DNA from: Anaerolineae bacterium | Lineage (GTDB): Bacteria; Chloroflexota; Anaerolineae; Aggregatilineales; Phototrophicaceae | Assembly (NCBI GenBank): GCA_014879665.1 | Contig: JACSRP010000209.1 | Span: 1-47,792 of the forward strand | Reading direction: 5' to 3' | Length of the DNA stretch: 47,792 nucleotides | Shown here: one piece after another, positions 1 to 7,935 of the stretch | Position numbering within the stretch: the stretch's first letter is position 1 | How the letters are laid out: each line of letters starts with the position of its first letter | Position numbers and translations under genes: made by a program | Notes under the pieces: model-generated | Database searches by the model: none | The model's input: the letters and a program-made list of their open reading frames with translations, nothing else | Told to the model about the DNA's origin: nothing

Positions 1-304
1 TGAGGTGGTCGCCAGCTAAAACGCTGGCTCCTCATGCGCCGGAGGGCTTGATGTGCCGCGCTCACGCGCCGCACCGCTGACGCAGCACTTGAGTGCTGGT
101 CAGCGCGTCAGCACGATAGACCGTGCTGACCGGACGCACACTGCGCGTCCGAAAATCAAAATGCGGCATCACGCCAGTCATTGTCGGACAATGTATCAAC
201 TCGTGTAATTTTCCCCGCCTCTTGCCAATACTGCCAACCGCAAACTGCAAAATTTCACAGGTCGCAATACCTCACTTTGCGATAATGAGCTAGAAGTTCG
301 CGTG
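1..304. other. oriT: Candidate origin of transfer of the outer element
   Basis: This non-coding stretch lies directly upstream of an RHH gene and a relaxase gene, where oriT sites usually sit. It is full of inverted repeats. GCCAGC (11-16) pairs with GCTGGC (23-28) around a loop beginning TAAA. CAGCACT (83-89) pairs with AGTGCTG (92-98). GTCAGCACG (107-115) pairs with CGTGCTGAC (122-130), and GGACGC (132-137) with GCGTCC (145-150). The first hairpin is followed by CTCATGCGCCG, which also follows a hairpin of the same design in the inner element near 18058-18089. The nic site cannot be read from sequence alone. The oriT role is inferred from position, palindromes and the paired copy. Confidence 0.55.
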
Positions 305-318
305 TGTGGAGACTGGCG

Positions 319-681
319 ATGGCAAAAAAATCGGTACGGCGCAGCATCACCATGACGCAGGAAATGCGTGACCGTCTGGCGCTGCTGGTCAGTAAGCAGC
401 CGCGTGATACTACTGAAGCCGATGTCATACGGGAAGCAGTCCGACTGTATCTGGACAACCAGGAAGACATCATCGGCAGCCGTAAATATTTTCAGAAATC
501 GCTCCAAGAGCGGTTAGACAAACTGGAAGGGGCTTTGGCATTCCATCTCAACGTCCTCATCTATCTGTTGGCAGCGCTCGAACCAGACAGCCATGAACTC
601 GTCGCTGACGCGATCATCGCCGCCAAGCGTGATGGCAATACCCTATTAGCACAAATTAAAGCCGTGCGCGAGATGAAATGA
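319..681 (+). CDS. Ribbon-helix-helix accessory protein of the relaxosome
   Basis: This 120-residue protein has a short basic beta-strand start (KKSVRRSITMT) followed by two helices (about residues 15-55). That is the CopG/MobC-like RHH arrangement used to bind DNA as a dimer. The ATG at 319 was chosen over an upstream GTG because a GGAG sits about nine bases before it. The stop overlaps the relaxase start as ATGA, so the two genes are translationally coupled. It probably binds the palindromes just upstream and helps load the relaxase. The phrase LYLDNQEDIIGSR closely parallels LYLAAQEDLPGSR in the inner-element protein at 18547-18849, so the two are paralogues. Confidence 0.75.
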   Translation: MAKKSVRRSITMTQEMRDRLALLVSKQPRDTTEADVIREAVRLYLDNQEDIIGSRKYFQKSLQERLDKLEGALAFHLNVLIYLLAALEPDSHELVADAIIAAKRDGNTLLAQIKAVREMK

Positions 682-1355
682 AAGCCATCATCGTGACTGA
701 CTTTGCTTATAAGGGGCCAAAGCGCAAAGGGCGCGGGACAGGGCATCAAGGGCTGCGGTCTACGCTCAAATACCTGCAATACCGCGATAACCGTAACCAG
801 CACATTCAGCAGGGTGAAGATGACGAACGATGGGTCGATCACGGCTTAGGGCAGCACTACCGCGCCATCTTCGAGAACTGTGACAAACTGCAAAGCAAAC
901 ACGTTCTTGCCTGGACGTGGGTGATCTCACCTGCCCCCGACCTGATGGCACTCGTACCGGAAGATCAGCGTCCTGAGCTTATTCTCGATCTGACGGAGCG
1001 CATCGTTGAAGAGTATTACACCTCACGCGGTTTTGAAGTACCGGAATACAGCTATGTGCTGCATGACCGGCTAACGCAGCCGGAAGATGACAGCGAACCC
1101 TTGCAGCAGTTACACACGCATGTTGTCTTACCCGGAACAGCGCCGCTGGCAGGAACTGATCGGCAGGCAGTCTACAACAACAAAGAGAAGGGACACGATG
1201 CCCTGTTTCGAGAGATTGCCAGCAAACATTTCACCGAAGCCCTAGACCGGCTCATTGATCCCGACTGGCGGCGACTGCGTGAAGAACCAGTAATAGAACA
1301 ACCCGAACCGCCTACGCCGTCCGGGGACAATCTCGATGATTGGTTCCCAAGATAG
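678..1355 (+). CDS. Compact relaxase-like mobilization protein
   Basis: This 225-residue protein is inferred to be the DNA-nicking relaxase of the outer element. The pattern YVLHDRL, about 25 residues, then LHTHVVLPG resembles the H-D...HxH metal-binding motif III of HUH relaxases. An N-terminal LKYLQYRDN offers a candidate nucleophilic tyrosine. It shares the order LxYLxYR, RWVDHG, SxHVL, YVLHxRL and HTHxVLPGT with the 337-residue protein at 18850-19863, but lacks that protein's C-terminal domain. It is coupled to the upstream RHH gene and followed by a virD4 gene. It is short for a relaxase and does not fit cleanly into a standard MOB family by eye. The function rests on motif and context. 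Confidence 0.65.
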   Translation: MKAIIVTDFAYKGPKRKGRGTGHQGLRSTLKYLQYRDNRNQHIQQGEDDERWVDHGLGQHYRAIFENCDKLQSKHVLAWTWVISPAPDLMALVPEDQRPELILDLTERIVEEYYTSRGFEVPEYSYVLHDRLTQPEDDSEPLQQLHTHVVLPGTAPLAGTDRQAVYNNKEKGHDALFREIASKHFTEALDRLIDPDWRRLREEPVIEQPEPPTPSGDNLDDWFPR

Positions 1356-1364
1356 GAAAACATC

Positions 1365-1553
1365 ATGTCTTACCTGAATACCCAAACGATGCTTGGCACG
1401 TTTACCTTCCTAACGCTCATTCTGGCAGTGGCAGCCATTGCCAGGCTGCTGGGTCTGGGGATGAGCGAAGCCCTTTATATCGCCGCGCTGCTGGTCATCG
1501 GGCTGGTCAGTGCTGCCTACCGCTTTTTCGGCAAACGACCTGGAAAGGATTAG
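1365..1553 (+). CDS. Small membrane protein between relaxase and coupling protein
   Basis: This 62-residue protein has two clear hydrophobic segments (about residues 9-29 and 34-52) and a basic tail (RFFGKRPGKD). It starts ten bases after the relaxase stop and ends just before virD4, so it belongs to the same operon. Its position suggests a small inner-membrane partner of the coupling protein. No family is recognised and no catalytic motif is visible. Confidence 0.6.
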   Translation: MSYLNTQTMLGTFTFLTLILAVAAIARLLGLGMSEALYIAALLVIGLVSAAYRFFGKRPGKD

Positions 1554-1556
1554 TCT

Positions 1557-3602
1557 ATGTTCTACTGGTTGTTCACCGATGGACGGGTGCTGCTCGGCGG
1601 CTGTCTTGCGCCGTTACTGTGTCTGACATTACTTGCCCCGATTCTGGTGAGTGCCATGATGGGTGCAGGCATTCAACGCACTAGCAGCCCCCAACAGGCG
1701 ATAGGATGGAAGCGTGGGGCAAAGCTGTTCGCGCATGTCATTGTCTTACTGGGAGTATCGGCGACCTACCTTGCTCTATTAGGCGATATGGCGGTGCAGA
1801 CCGCACGCGGACGGCAGACAGCCAATGGTTTTATTCACCTGCTAGCAGGTGCGCCACCGAATATAAATGCGACCCGGCTGTTCATGTTCGGGATGATGCT
1901 GGTCATGCTGTGGTTCTTCGTGACCATCGGGCTTCACAGTGGCATCAAAAACGGCGGTTGGCTTCGTGAGCGAGTGGATCGTTTGCGTAATCCACAGGTG
2001 AAGCGCGGCGCATTAGGTTCATCGCATTTCTGCACCATGCGCGAATACAAGCGCTTCCGACGCGAAGACGTGGAAGGTCTGACGCTGCTCGGCGCATTCT
2101 GGGGGGAGCAAAAGCGACGGCTGGATTTAGGCATGGGTCAATTCTGTCTGGGCGGCGAAGATGTGGCGCGGGGTATTCTGACGCTCGGCGGTCCGGGTTC
2201 GGGTAAGACGCAGGGCATTATCCTGCCTGCCATCGCTGACCGCATGTTGGCAGGTCACTCACTGGTCGTTGCTGATCCACAGGGGGAAATCACCGGGCAT
2301 GTGTTGAAGTATGCCGCTGTTACACGTCATCTGGTCGTTGTCCACGACCCAACCAGCACGATTGGTCCGCGTTACAACCTGGCAGAAGGCATTGACAATG
2401 TATCGGATGCCCGCGCCATCGCCGATGTGCTTGTGCCATCCGCGGCTGGTGACAACCGCTTCTGGACGGACAGCGCAGCCGCACTGCTGGCTGCCTGTCT
2501 GATTCGCTTTCCCAATCTCGGTGAAATCTACAACGCCATGAACGATCTGAAAGGACTGGCACAGAAGCTGGCATCGAAGAAAGATGATGCCGCACTGCTG
2601 GCAAACAGTTTCATTGCGTCGGTGAGTTCAGATGGCAAGGTCGCCTCGAATGTGGTGGCGACACTGGCAACGGCATTGACGGGCTGGGCTTCCACCGACG
2701 TGCGTGCCAATACCAGTGCGTCGGATTTCGATGCGGAACTGGTGGTGGAGCAGCCAACGGTTGTGGTACTGACCTGTCCGGGGCGTATGCGTGCTGTCTA
2801 TGCGTCCTATCTCGGTGCGACGCTGCGTAAGCTGATGCTCGATCTGGACACCATTGGTGAACGCAATAAAGGTCCGCTTCCGGTTCCAGTGGGCGTGATT
2901 CTCGATGAGTTCCCCACGCTCGGTAAGCTGGACAGTCTGGTCGCCGATGTGAACCTTGTGCGTAAGCGCCGCATCTCCATCATGATTGGCGCTCAGACCA
3001 AAGGACAGTTCCATATGATTTATGGGAACGAAGGGACACAGGCACTGTTCACAGGTCTGGCAACGCAGGTGATTTATGGTGGTTGTGATGCGGATACGGC
3101 TGAGTTTTACAGCAAAGCCAGCGGCACAGCGACCACCGATGCCAATGCTGACGATCCCAACAGCCACCTGCGCCAGCGTCCGCTGTTGACCGTCGATGAA
3201 GTCATCACGCCACAGGTGGGGAACTGCACCATCTTTGCCCGTTATGTTGAGGCTGGATTTGCCACACAGGTCGTCTTGAATGCGCGGCTGACACGCTTCT
3301 ACGAGCGTGACGACTGGAAGAAGCGCTTGAGCGTAACAAAGGATGTACAGCCACTATTGCTGGAACGGGGTATTGCGCTCACTCTGCATCCTGTCGAAAC
3401 ACCCACACCACCTGTTCCCAATTCGCATACACCTGAATCTACCGTAAATACACCGTCCAACCTGGAAATAGCGGCACTGATGGCAAGGGTCGCCGCTGAA
3501 ACGCAGAAGCAAACCAATGGGAAAGTTCAAGCGGTGAGCATGAACGAAATGCGCGGCAAGCGCGAAAAGCGGCTGACTGCCACGAAAGAGGTGAACCCAT
3601 GA
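1557..3602 (+). CDS. virD4: VirD4/TraG-type type IV coupling protein
   Basis: This is a 681-residue inner-membrane ATPase that recruits the relaxase-DNA complex to the conjugation channel. The N-terminus has hydrophobic segments at about 10-35, 58-78 and 105-128. The cytoplasmic domain carries Walker A GPGSGKT (about 212-218), the coupling-protein phrase VVADPQGEITGHV, and Walker B VILDEFPTLGKLD (about 447-459). Length and motif order fit the TraG/VirD4 family. The start at 1557 follows a GGAAAGGA ribosome-binding site. The stop overlaps the HU-like gene as ATGA. It is the only coupling protein in the window, so the inner element probably relies on it or a similar protein for mobilization. 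Confidence 0.93.
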   Translation: MFYWLFTDGRVLLGGCLAPLLCLTLLAPILVSAMMGAGIQRTSSPQQAIGWKRGAKLFAHVIVLLGVSATYLALLGDMAVQTARGRQTANGFIHLLAGAPPNINATRLFMFGMMLVMLWFFVTIGLHSGIKNGGWLRERVDRLRNPQVKRGALGSSHFCTMREYKRFRREDVEGLTLLGAFWGEQKRRLDLGMGQFCLGGEDVARGILTLGGPGSGKTQGIILPAIADRMLAGHSLVVADPQGEITGHVLKYAAVTRHLVVVHDPTSTIGPRYNLAEGIDNVSDARAIADVLVPSAAGDNRFWTDSAAALLAACLIRFPNLGEIYNAMNDLKGLAQKLASKKDDAALLANSFIASVSSDGKVASNVVATLATALTGWASTDVRANTSASDFDAELVVEQPTVVVLTCPGRMRAVYASYLGATLRKLMLDLDTIGERNKGPLPVPVGVILDEFPTLGKLDSLVADVNLVRKRRISIMIGAQTKGQFHMIYGNEGTQALFTGLATQVIYGGCDADTAEFYSKASGTATTDANADDPNSHLRQRPLLTVDEVITPQVGNCTIFARYVEAGFATQVVLNARLTRFYERDDWKKRLSVTKDVQPLLLERGIALTLHPVETPTPPVPNSHTPESTVNTPSNLEIAALMARVAAETQKQTNGKVQAVSMNEMRGKREKRLTATKEVNP

Positions 3603-3901
3603 CCCTGACGAAGAACAAAATGGTGCGCGAGATTGGGCGGCGCACACGACTGAAGAACCGCGATATACAGGCGATGCTTGAGACGTTGATGGAAGTGTGG
3701 ACAGAAGAACTTGTCAGCGGAGGGCGCATTGAGTTAGAGAATTACTTTGTTCTGGAAACGCAAACCATTGATCGGGGTGAACACGTCGGTACCTTGAAAA
3801 ACAAGTACTCCGAACTTCAAGCGCCTCGATTCATTCGCCGCCTGATCGTGCGTGCCAGCAGAAATTTGAAGCGATTATTAAGTGATCAATCTTATGACTA
3901 A
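3599..3901 (+). CDS. HU/IHF-like DNA-bending protein
   Basis: This 100-residue protein follows the HU/IHF pattern: an N-terminal helical part (about 1-45, including KNKMVREIGRRT and IQAMLETLMEVWTEEL), then beta segments ending in a basic C-terminus. It is the last gene of the + strand transfer operon and overlaps virD4 by four bases. The inner element has a counterpart at 18254-18550, also beside its relaxase genes. HU-type proteins commonly help form relaxosomes by bending oriT, and that role is inferred here. The usual HU proline tip motif is not obvious, so it is a divergent member. Confidence 0.65.
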   Translation: MTLTKNKMVREIGRRTRLKNRDIQAMLETLMEVWTEELVSGGRIELENYFVLETQTIDRGEHVGTLKNKYSELQAPRFIRRLIVRASRNLKRLLSDQSYD

Positions 3902-3910
3902 TCACCTCCT

Positions 3911-4534
3911 CTAGTTCATCAGTGGCTCAACATAAACTTGCCGTGCCAGTTCAAAGGCATCCCCCACCGACAACACAGCAAAATCGGGACGCTCTCCAAC
4001 CCATTCCCTTGCCGCCTCTGTGGAGGCAAAGAAGTGCATTTGTCCGCAAAATGTCCCATTGATGCCCGACGTACAGCCAGAAGCAACCACAATGGACAGC
4101 GCCGTTTCAGGCGGGCTGACGGCTTCAACCCCATGAGGGGATACCGTGAGACGGATGGAGGTTCCTGTCTGTGGACAGGTAGAGGTGATCTCAGCGGTTC
4201 GGTCAATCAACGCTGGTAGAAACAGCGTATCCAGGGCACACCAGGCATAGAGATCTGTGCCATTGACCCGAAAATGGTGCTGAGTCGGAGTGAGCGTAAG
4301 CGCATCGCCAATTAAAGCGCCTTGCTCGCTGAATTCGCAGCCGCAGTTCTGGAGTTCCGCAAAGCTGATACGGATAAACTCCACAGGTTGTCCTAATTTT
4401 TCAGCTACTCGTTCAGGTGTCACCGGCAGACCTTCTGCCAAAAGCTGAAGGACTTGACGCGAGAAAGCCGCTGATGCGCGGGTAGGTGTGTTTTGCCGTG
4501 CCTTGAGAATATCCGTGACTTCCGCCAATTCCAT
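3911..4534 (-). CDS. merB: Organomercurial lyase MerB (copy 1)
   Basis: This 207-residue enzyme should cleave the carbon-mercury bond of organomercurials to give Hg(II) and a hydrocarbon. The MerB catalytic set is present: Cys99 and Asp102 in AWCALD, and Cys163 just before MHFFAS. They correspond to Cys96, Asp99 and Cys159 of the well-studied plasmid enzyme. An N-terminal winged-helix-like region (about 20-75) is also typical. Another cysteine lies at 154. The gene has an AAGGAGA site before its ATG and is the last gene after merR, the CopZ-like gene and the MerA-like gene on the same strand. Its 3' end converges with the HU-like gene. Confidence 0.88.
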   Translation of the reverse strand: MELAEVTDILKARQNTPTRASAAFSRQVLQLLAEGLPVTPERVAEKLGQPVEFIRISFAELQNCGCEFSEQGALIGDALTLTPTQHHFRVNGTDLYAWCALDTLFLPALIDRTAEITSTCPQTGTSIRLTVSPHGVEAVSPPETALSIVVASGCTSGINGTFCGQMHFFASTEAAREWVGERPDFAVLSVGDAFELARQVYVEPLMN

Positions 4535-4638
4535 GCTTATTTCTCCTTATTCCTTTCAGGCTACAGTGATATTTCAGTCATTACGTGTCGTCGTGACCTA
4601 TGATCAGGGTTAAACTTCTCCGCTTTCGTGCCATCCGT

Positions 4639-5979
4639 TTACACCATGTAACCGATGTCGGAGGATTCGGCTGGATGCACGAAGAGGGTCTGCTTGATGT
4701 CTACTGCGGTTAATTTATGACGAATTGCCAGGGAGAACATATTGATGACCTCGCCTGCATGGGAACCCAGCAGGTGCGCGCCAAGAATCCGTCCGCTGCC
4801 CTCTTCTACCAGCACTTTGAATGCGGTATGTTTTTCATTGGTTCGGCGTGATGAATACCAGCCATCGGTTATCTGAAAGTTGACCGTAAACTTCAGCCCC
4901 TGCTGGCGCGCTTCGTCTTCGGTCAATCCGGCTCTTGCCAGTGCAGGAACGGTAAACACCACGCTGGGTGTGCCAGCGTAATCCGGCGTGCGCTGGTTGC
5001 CTTTCAGCAGATTACTGGATACCACATGCCCATGAGTGACCGCTACTGGAGTCAGCGGCATCCCCTTGGTCGCTGCTGAGTCTCCAGCCGCATATACGAC
5101 AGCATTGGAGATGCTTTGCAGATAGTCGTTCACGACAACCCCACGTGATGTATATTCAATGCCGCCCTGCTCAAGCTGGAGATCGTCAATTTCAGGAACC
5201 CGTCCCGCGCCATGCACGACCAGATCGGCAGGTAAGTTACCGCCGTCGGACGTATGCACCAACAGATGGCTGTCCACTTTTTCAACCGCCGTGACCTCGA
5301 CCTGTAACCGCACCTCAATGCCGGTGCTCTTGGTTGCAGCGACCAACTCTTTCACCAAATCCGCGTCGAAGGCTTCCAGCGGACGTTCGCCTCGATGCAC
5401 AATCGTCACCTGCGCGCCTGCGCGCGCAGCGATGTGAGCAAACTCAAATGAAATATACCCGCCGCCAATGAACACAATCCGCTCCGGCAGCGCTTCCAGT
5501 TCAAGAAAATCAGTGCTGGTCGCCACGTATTCCGCGCCGGGAATATCCAGTTCGCGCGGCTTTGCGCCCGTCGCAATGGCGATATGTTTCGCGGTCAGCA
5601 TTTCACCATCGACCTGAAGGCGATTCGTGTCCACAAAATGCGCCTCCCCGTGATAGGTTGCGATACCGGAGTCACGGAACGATTTCTCAATGTTGCCGGG
5701 TACGGGGTCGGTAAAGGTGCGTTTGAAACGCATCAAATCTGCCCAGTCAATCCGCATATCCCCTACAATCCCATGTCCAGTCATGCGGCGGTGCCAGTCC
5801 ATCAATTCGGCTGCGCCGACCAGCACTTTCTTCGGATCGCAGCCGCGCAGTGCGCAGGTGCCGCCATACGGACGCGAATCCACCACAGCCACGTCCCATC
5901 CCGCAGCACGCACCCGCCGTGCAATGCTTTGCCCAGCCATGCCAACGCCGATCACAACGAGATCGAATTGGGGACTCAT
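4639..5979 (-). CDS. MerA-like FAD-dependent disulfide oxidoreductase
   Basis: This 446-residue protein belongs to the pyridine nucleotide-disulfide oxidoreductase family that includes mercuric reductase. It has the FAD-binding GVGMAG (11-16), the redox pair Cys42 and Cys47 in GGTCALRGCDPKK, a central NAD(P)-binding FIGGGYISFE and the second FAD motif YAAGDSA. Lying between merB and merR, it probably acts on mercury released by MerB. Two features are unlike classical MerA. There is no N-terminal HMA domain, and the C-terminus ends SSDIGYMV without the vicinal cysteine pair that binds Hg(II). Mercuric reductase activity is therefore likely from context but not proven by residues. The start overlaps the stop of the upstream gene. 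Confidence 0.8.
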   Translation of the reverse strand: MSPQFDLVVIGVGMAGQSIARRVRAAGWDVAVVDSRPYGGTCALRGCDPKKVLVGAAELMDWHRRMTGHGIVGDMRIDWADLMRFKRTFTDPVPGNIEKSFRDSGIATYHGEAHFVDTNRLQVDGEMLTAKHIAIATGAKPRELDIPGAEYVATSTDFLELEALPERIVFIGGGYISFEFAHIAARAGAQVTIVHRGERPLEAFDADLVKELVAATKSTGIEVRLQVEVTAVEKVDSHLLVHTSDGGNLPADLVVHGAGRVPEIDDLQLEQGGIEYTSRGVVVNDYLQSISNAVVYAAGDSAATKGMPLTPVAVTHGHVVSSNLLKGNQRTPDYAGTPSVVFTVPALARAGLTEDEARQQGLKFTVNFQITDGWYSSRRTNEKHTAFKVLVEEGSGRILGAHLLGSHAGEVINMFSLAIRHKLTAVDIKQTLFVHPAESSDIGYMV

Positions 5980-6491
5980 GCTTCAACCTTCATGGTTTGC
6001 TGGACAGCCTTCACAACAGCATTGACGTTGCCCAGACAGCACGACCCTTGCGGATTGCGGATGTCGCAAGCGCATTGTCCCGCCTGAATACCGGCGTTAA
6101 TCCCCTCGACAACGGTACTTTCACCCGTAGCGATGAGTTCGGCGCGAATGCTCCCTGGCGTATGACGGAAGCAGTAGCAGACGAAAACATCATCACTATC
6201 AGGTTCTTTCTGGTAAACCCGTTCCCGAATCTGGTCTTTGGTGAAGGTCTGGGTTCCATCGTCGCTGAAATAGACCACCGGGCAGTCGGCATCTTTGCAG
6301 AAGAAATAGGGGGCATCACGCACTTCGGTGAGGCTGACCGCTAGCATCGCCTTGACGGTTGCGCCATCGACTCGCCTTCCCTTGCTCCCTGACGCAGGGC
6401 ACAACCCTGCGGAAGCAGTGATTTGAGAGATTGAGATTTCGCAAGCTCCATTGGAGCAGCAGCTATGTTGGTTGGTAAGATCTGGCTGCAT
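5976..6491 (-). CDS. CopZ-like iron-sulfur/zinc metallochaperone
   Basis: This 171-residue cysteine-rich protein resembles the N-terminal zinc and [2Fe-2S] part of CopZ-type chaperones. An early cluster has Cys11, Cys12, Cys17 and Cys31 with the pattern CPASGSKGRRVDGATVKAML. The C-terminal half carries VCYCFRHT, GQCACD and GSCC, a BFD-like [2Fe-2S] set. It is co-transcribed between merR and the MerA-like gene, with a start-stop overlap to the latter. The operon has no merT or merP, so a role in handing Hg(II) to the reductase is an attractive inference. The name of the family is reasonably sure; the metal is not. Confidence 0.75.
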   Translation of the reverse strand: MQPDLTNQHSCCSNGACEISISQITASAGLCPASGSKGRRVDGATVKAMLAVSLTEVRDAPYFFCKDADCPVVYFSDDGTQTFTKDQIRERVYQKEPDSDDVFVCYCFRHTPGSIRAELIATGESTVVEGINAGIQAGQCACDIRNPQGSCCLGNVNAVVKAVQQTMKVEA

Positions 6492-6492
6492 T

Positions 6493-6912
6493 TCAGTTTC
6501 CTCTCTTGCTATCCGATATTCGGATCAAATGGCAAACGCATGACCGCATGTGGACATCTTCGGGCAAACCCTGTCCGGCTTCGTATAAATTCGTGAGTTC
6601 ACTTCTCAGTGTCTCCAATTCCTGAATACGCCGTTCTACCTCGTCAATGTGGCTCTGGATTAAGTCCATTACATGACCACATGGCGGTTCGTGGCGGTCA
6701 CGCGCCGCCAGTATCTGAGCAATTTCCTGAAGCGAAAAATTCAGCGCACGAGCGCTTTTGATGAAGCGCAGCCGCTCGGCATCCTTCTGGTCATACAGTC
6801 GGTAGCGGTTGTCGTCCCGCTTCGCTGGCGACAGCAGTCCAATGTCCTCGTAGTAGCGAATGGTCTTCGCAGGCACGCCAGTCTGGTCACTCAACTCACC
6901 AATTTGAAACAT
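6493..6912 (-). CDS. merR: MerR-family metal-responsive regulator
   Basis: This is a 139-residue regulator. The N-terminal winged helix MFQIGELSDQTGVPAKTIRYYE is followed by a long dimerization helix and a C-terminal metal loop, with cysteines at HEPPCGH and in SCVCHL near the end. That layout matches MerR-family metal sensors. The ATG at 6912 was chosen because it begins the canonical winged helix and lies downstream of a MerR-type promoter. Longer upstream starts would place that promoter inside the gene. It is the first gene of the - strand mer operon and probably controls both promoters at 6938-6968 and 7766-7796, because they share one operator sequence. Confidence 0.88.
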   Translation of the reverse strand: MFQIGELSDQTGVPAKTIRYYEDIGLLSPAKRDDNRYRLYDQKDAERLRFIKSARALNFSLQEIAQILAARDRHEPPCGHVMDLIQSHIDEVERRIQELETLRSELTNLYEAGQGLPEDVHMRSCVCHLIRISDSKRGN

Positions 6913-6937
6913 CACATACACCTCAATCTTTGAGTTA

Positions 6938-6968
6938 AGCATAAACCTTCCAGCCACTGGAATGTCAA
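6938..6968 (-). promoter_or_regulatory. MerR-type promoter of the mer operon
   Basis: On the - strand, TTGACA (6963-6968) and TATGCT (6938-6943) are separated by 19 bases, the overlong spacer typical of promoters activated by MerR proteins. The spacer carries the inverted repeat TTCCAG-TGG-CTGGAA (6948-6962). The ATG of merR lies 26 bases downstream of the -10. Confidence 0.85.
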
Positions 6969-7064
6969 GCGTGAAATTGAACTTTCGGACTGGCATTCCG
7001 CGCAGCACACATCCGGCGAAATGCCAGTCCTGGCTCACGTCGAAAAGGGCTGTTGCCCGCCTCG

Positions 7065-7700
7065 TTACAAATCAGCAATCACCGACTTAAACGGTTCGCG
7101 CTCCCAGAGCAGCTTGCCCATCTGGAAGATCTCATCGACGGGAACGACGATTAGCCCCCGATGCTGAACAATGTATTGAGAGGCGGTTTCTGCCGACGTG
7201 AAGAATTGGATGAAATTGCAACCCCAGGTACGCACATTTTTCATTTCCCCCATTTCTGTAACCCACGATACGACTGCGGTCCGGGGTTCGACCTGCTGCA
7301 CGCCTTCCGGTGTGACGATTAGCCGCACCTTCTCACCGCTGATCGGATCAGGGGACTCAATCACCGCAGTGGTCTTCAGAAAAATCGAGAAGGTGATCGC
7401 ATCCCCCGCGCACCAGGTATAGAACTGGCGACCATCAACCTGATACGAATGCGGCGTGGGTACTAATGAGAGACCCAACCCGACGACATTGCCTGCCTGG
7501 TCAAACTCCGCGCCTTCAAGCAGGTGGTTCGCATCGTCGAGCGAAATCTGAAGCGCAGAGGCGACTCGCTCAGGGGAAAGTGGATGCCCTTCCAGCAGGA
7601 GCTTCATGATTCGTAGCCAATCTTCTGATCCCTCAAATACGCCAGCTAAAGTGTCTGCCAGCGCTTGCAGATCATACTTGGGCAGAGCTTGTACTTCCAT
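7065..7700 (-). CDS. merB: Second organomercurial lyase-like protein
   Basis: This 211-residue protein is a divergent MerB. The catalytic pattern is kept as Cys97 and Asp100 in TWCAGD and Cys161 in WGCNFIQFFTS. The phrase VRLIVTPEGVQQVEP matches the equivalent IRLTVSPHGVEAVSP of the copy at 3911-4534. The ATG at 7700 follows AAAGGAGA; an upstream in-frame ATG at 7760 lacks such a site and lies too close to the promoter. It has its own MerR-type promoter and ends about 100 bases before the promoter of merR. The two copies differ enough to suggest different substrates rather than a recent duplication. Confidence 0.78.
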   Translation of the reverse strand: MEVQALPKYDLQALADTLAGVFEGSEDWLRIMKLLLEGHPLSPERVASALQISLDDANHLLEGAEFDQAGNVVGLGLSLVPTPHSYQVDGRQFYTWCAGDAITFSIFLKTTAVIESPDPISGEKVRLIVTPEGVQQVEPRTAVVSWVTEMGEMKNVRTWGCNFIQFFTSAETASQYIVQHRGLIVVPVDEIFQMGKLLWEREPFKSVIADL

Positions 7701-7765
7701 TTGGGTATCTCCTTTTACCTCGTGCAACTGAACCGTCTTGAATGTGATTCGTGGATACACCTATG

Positions 7766-7796
7766 ACGGTAGCGTTTCCAGTCGCTGGAATGTCAA
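7766..7796 (-). promoter_or_regulatory. Second MerR-type promoter, driving the second merB
   Basis: On the - strand, TTGACA (7791-7796) and TACCGT (7766-7771) are again 19 bases apart. The spacer holds TTCCAG-CGA-CTGGAA, the same inverted repeat as in the merR promoter with only the central bases changed. One MerR dimer type probably regulates both units. Confidence 0.8.
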
Positions 7797-7826
7797 GTTA
7801 GAAATTTGAAATGCCCTGTATTGGCT

Positions 7827-7855
7827 TTGACAGGGGAACCAATCCGTTCTATCTT
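7827..7855 (+). promoter_or_regulatory. Sigma-70-like promoter of the ABC exporter
   Basis: TTGACA (7827-7832) and TATCTT (7850-7855) are separated by 17 bases, about 80 bases upstream of the TTG start of the ABC gene. It has ordinary spacing and no MerR operator, so this gene is probably not under mercury control. Confidence 0.6.
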
Positions 7856-7935
7856 TAGAACGTCTGTGTTATGGCTACACTCTGGTTCACACTTATTACA
7901 CTCTATAAATAGTTTGTTGTCTGGAGATTTATCGA

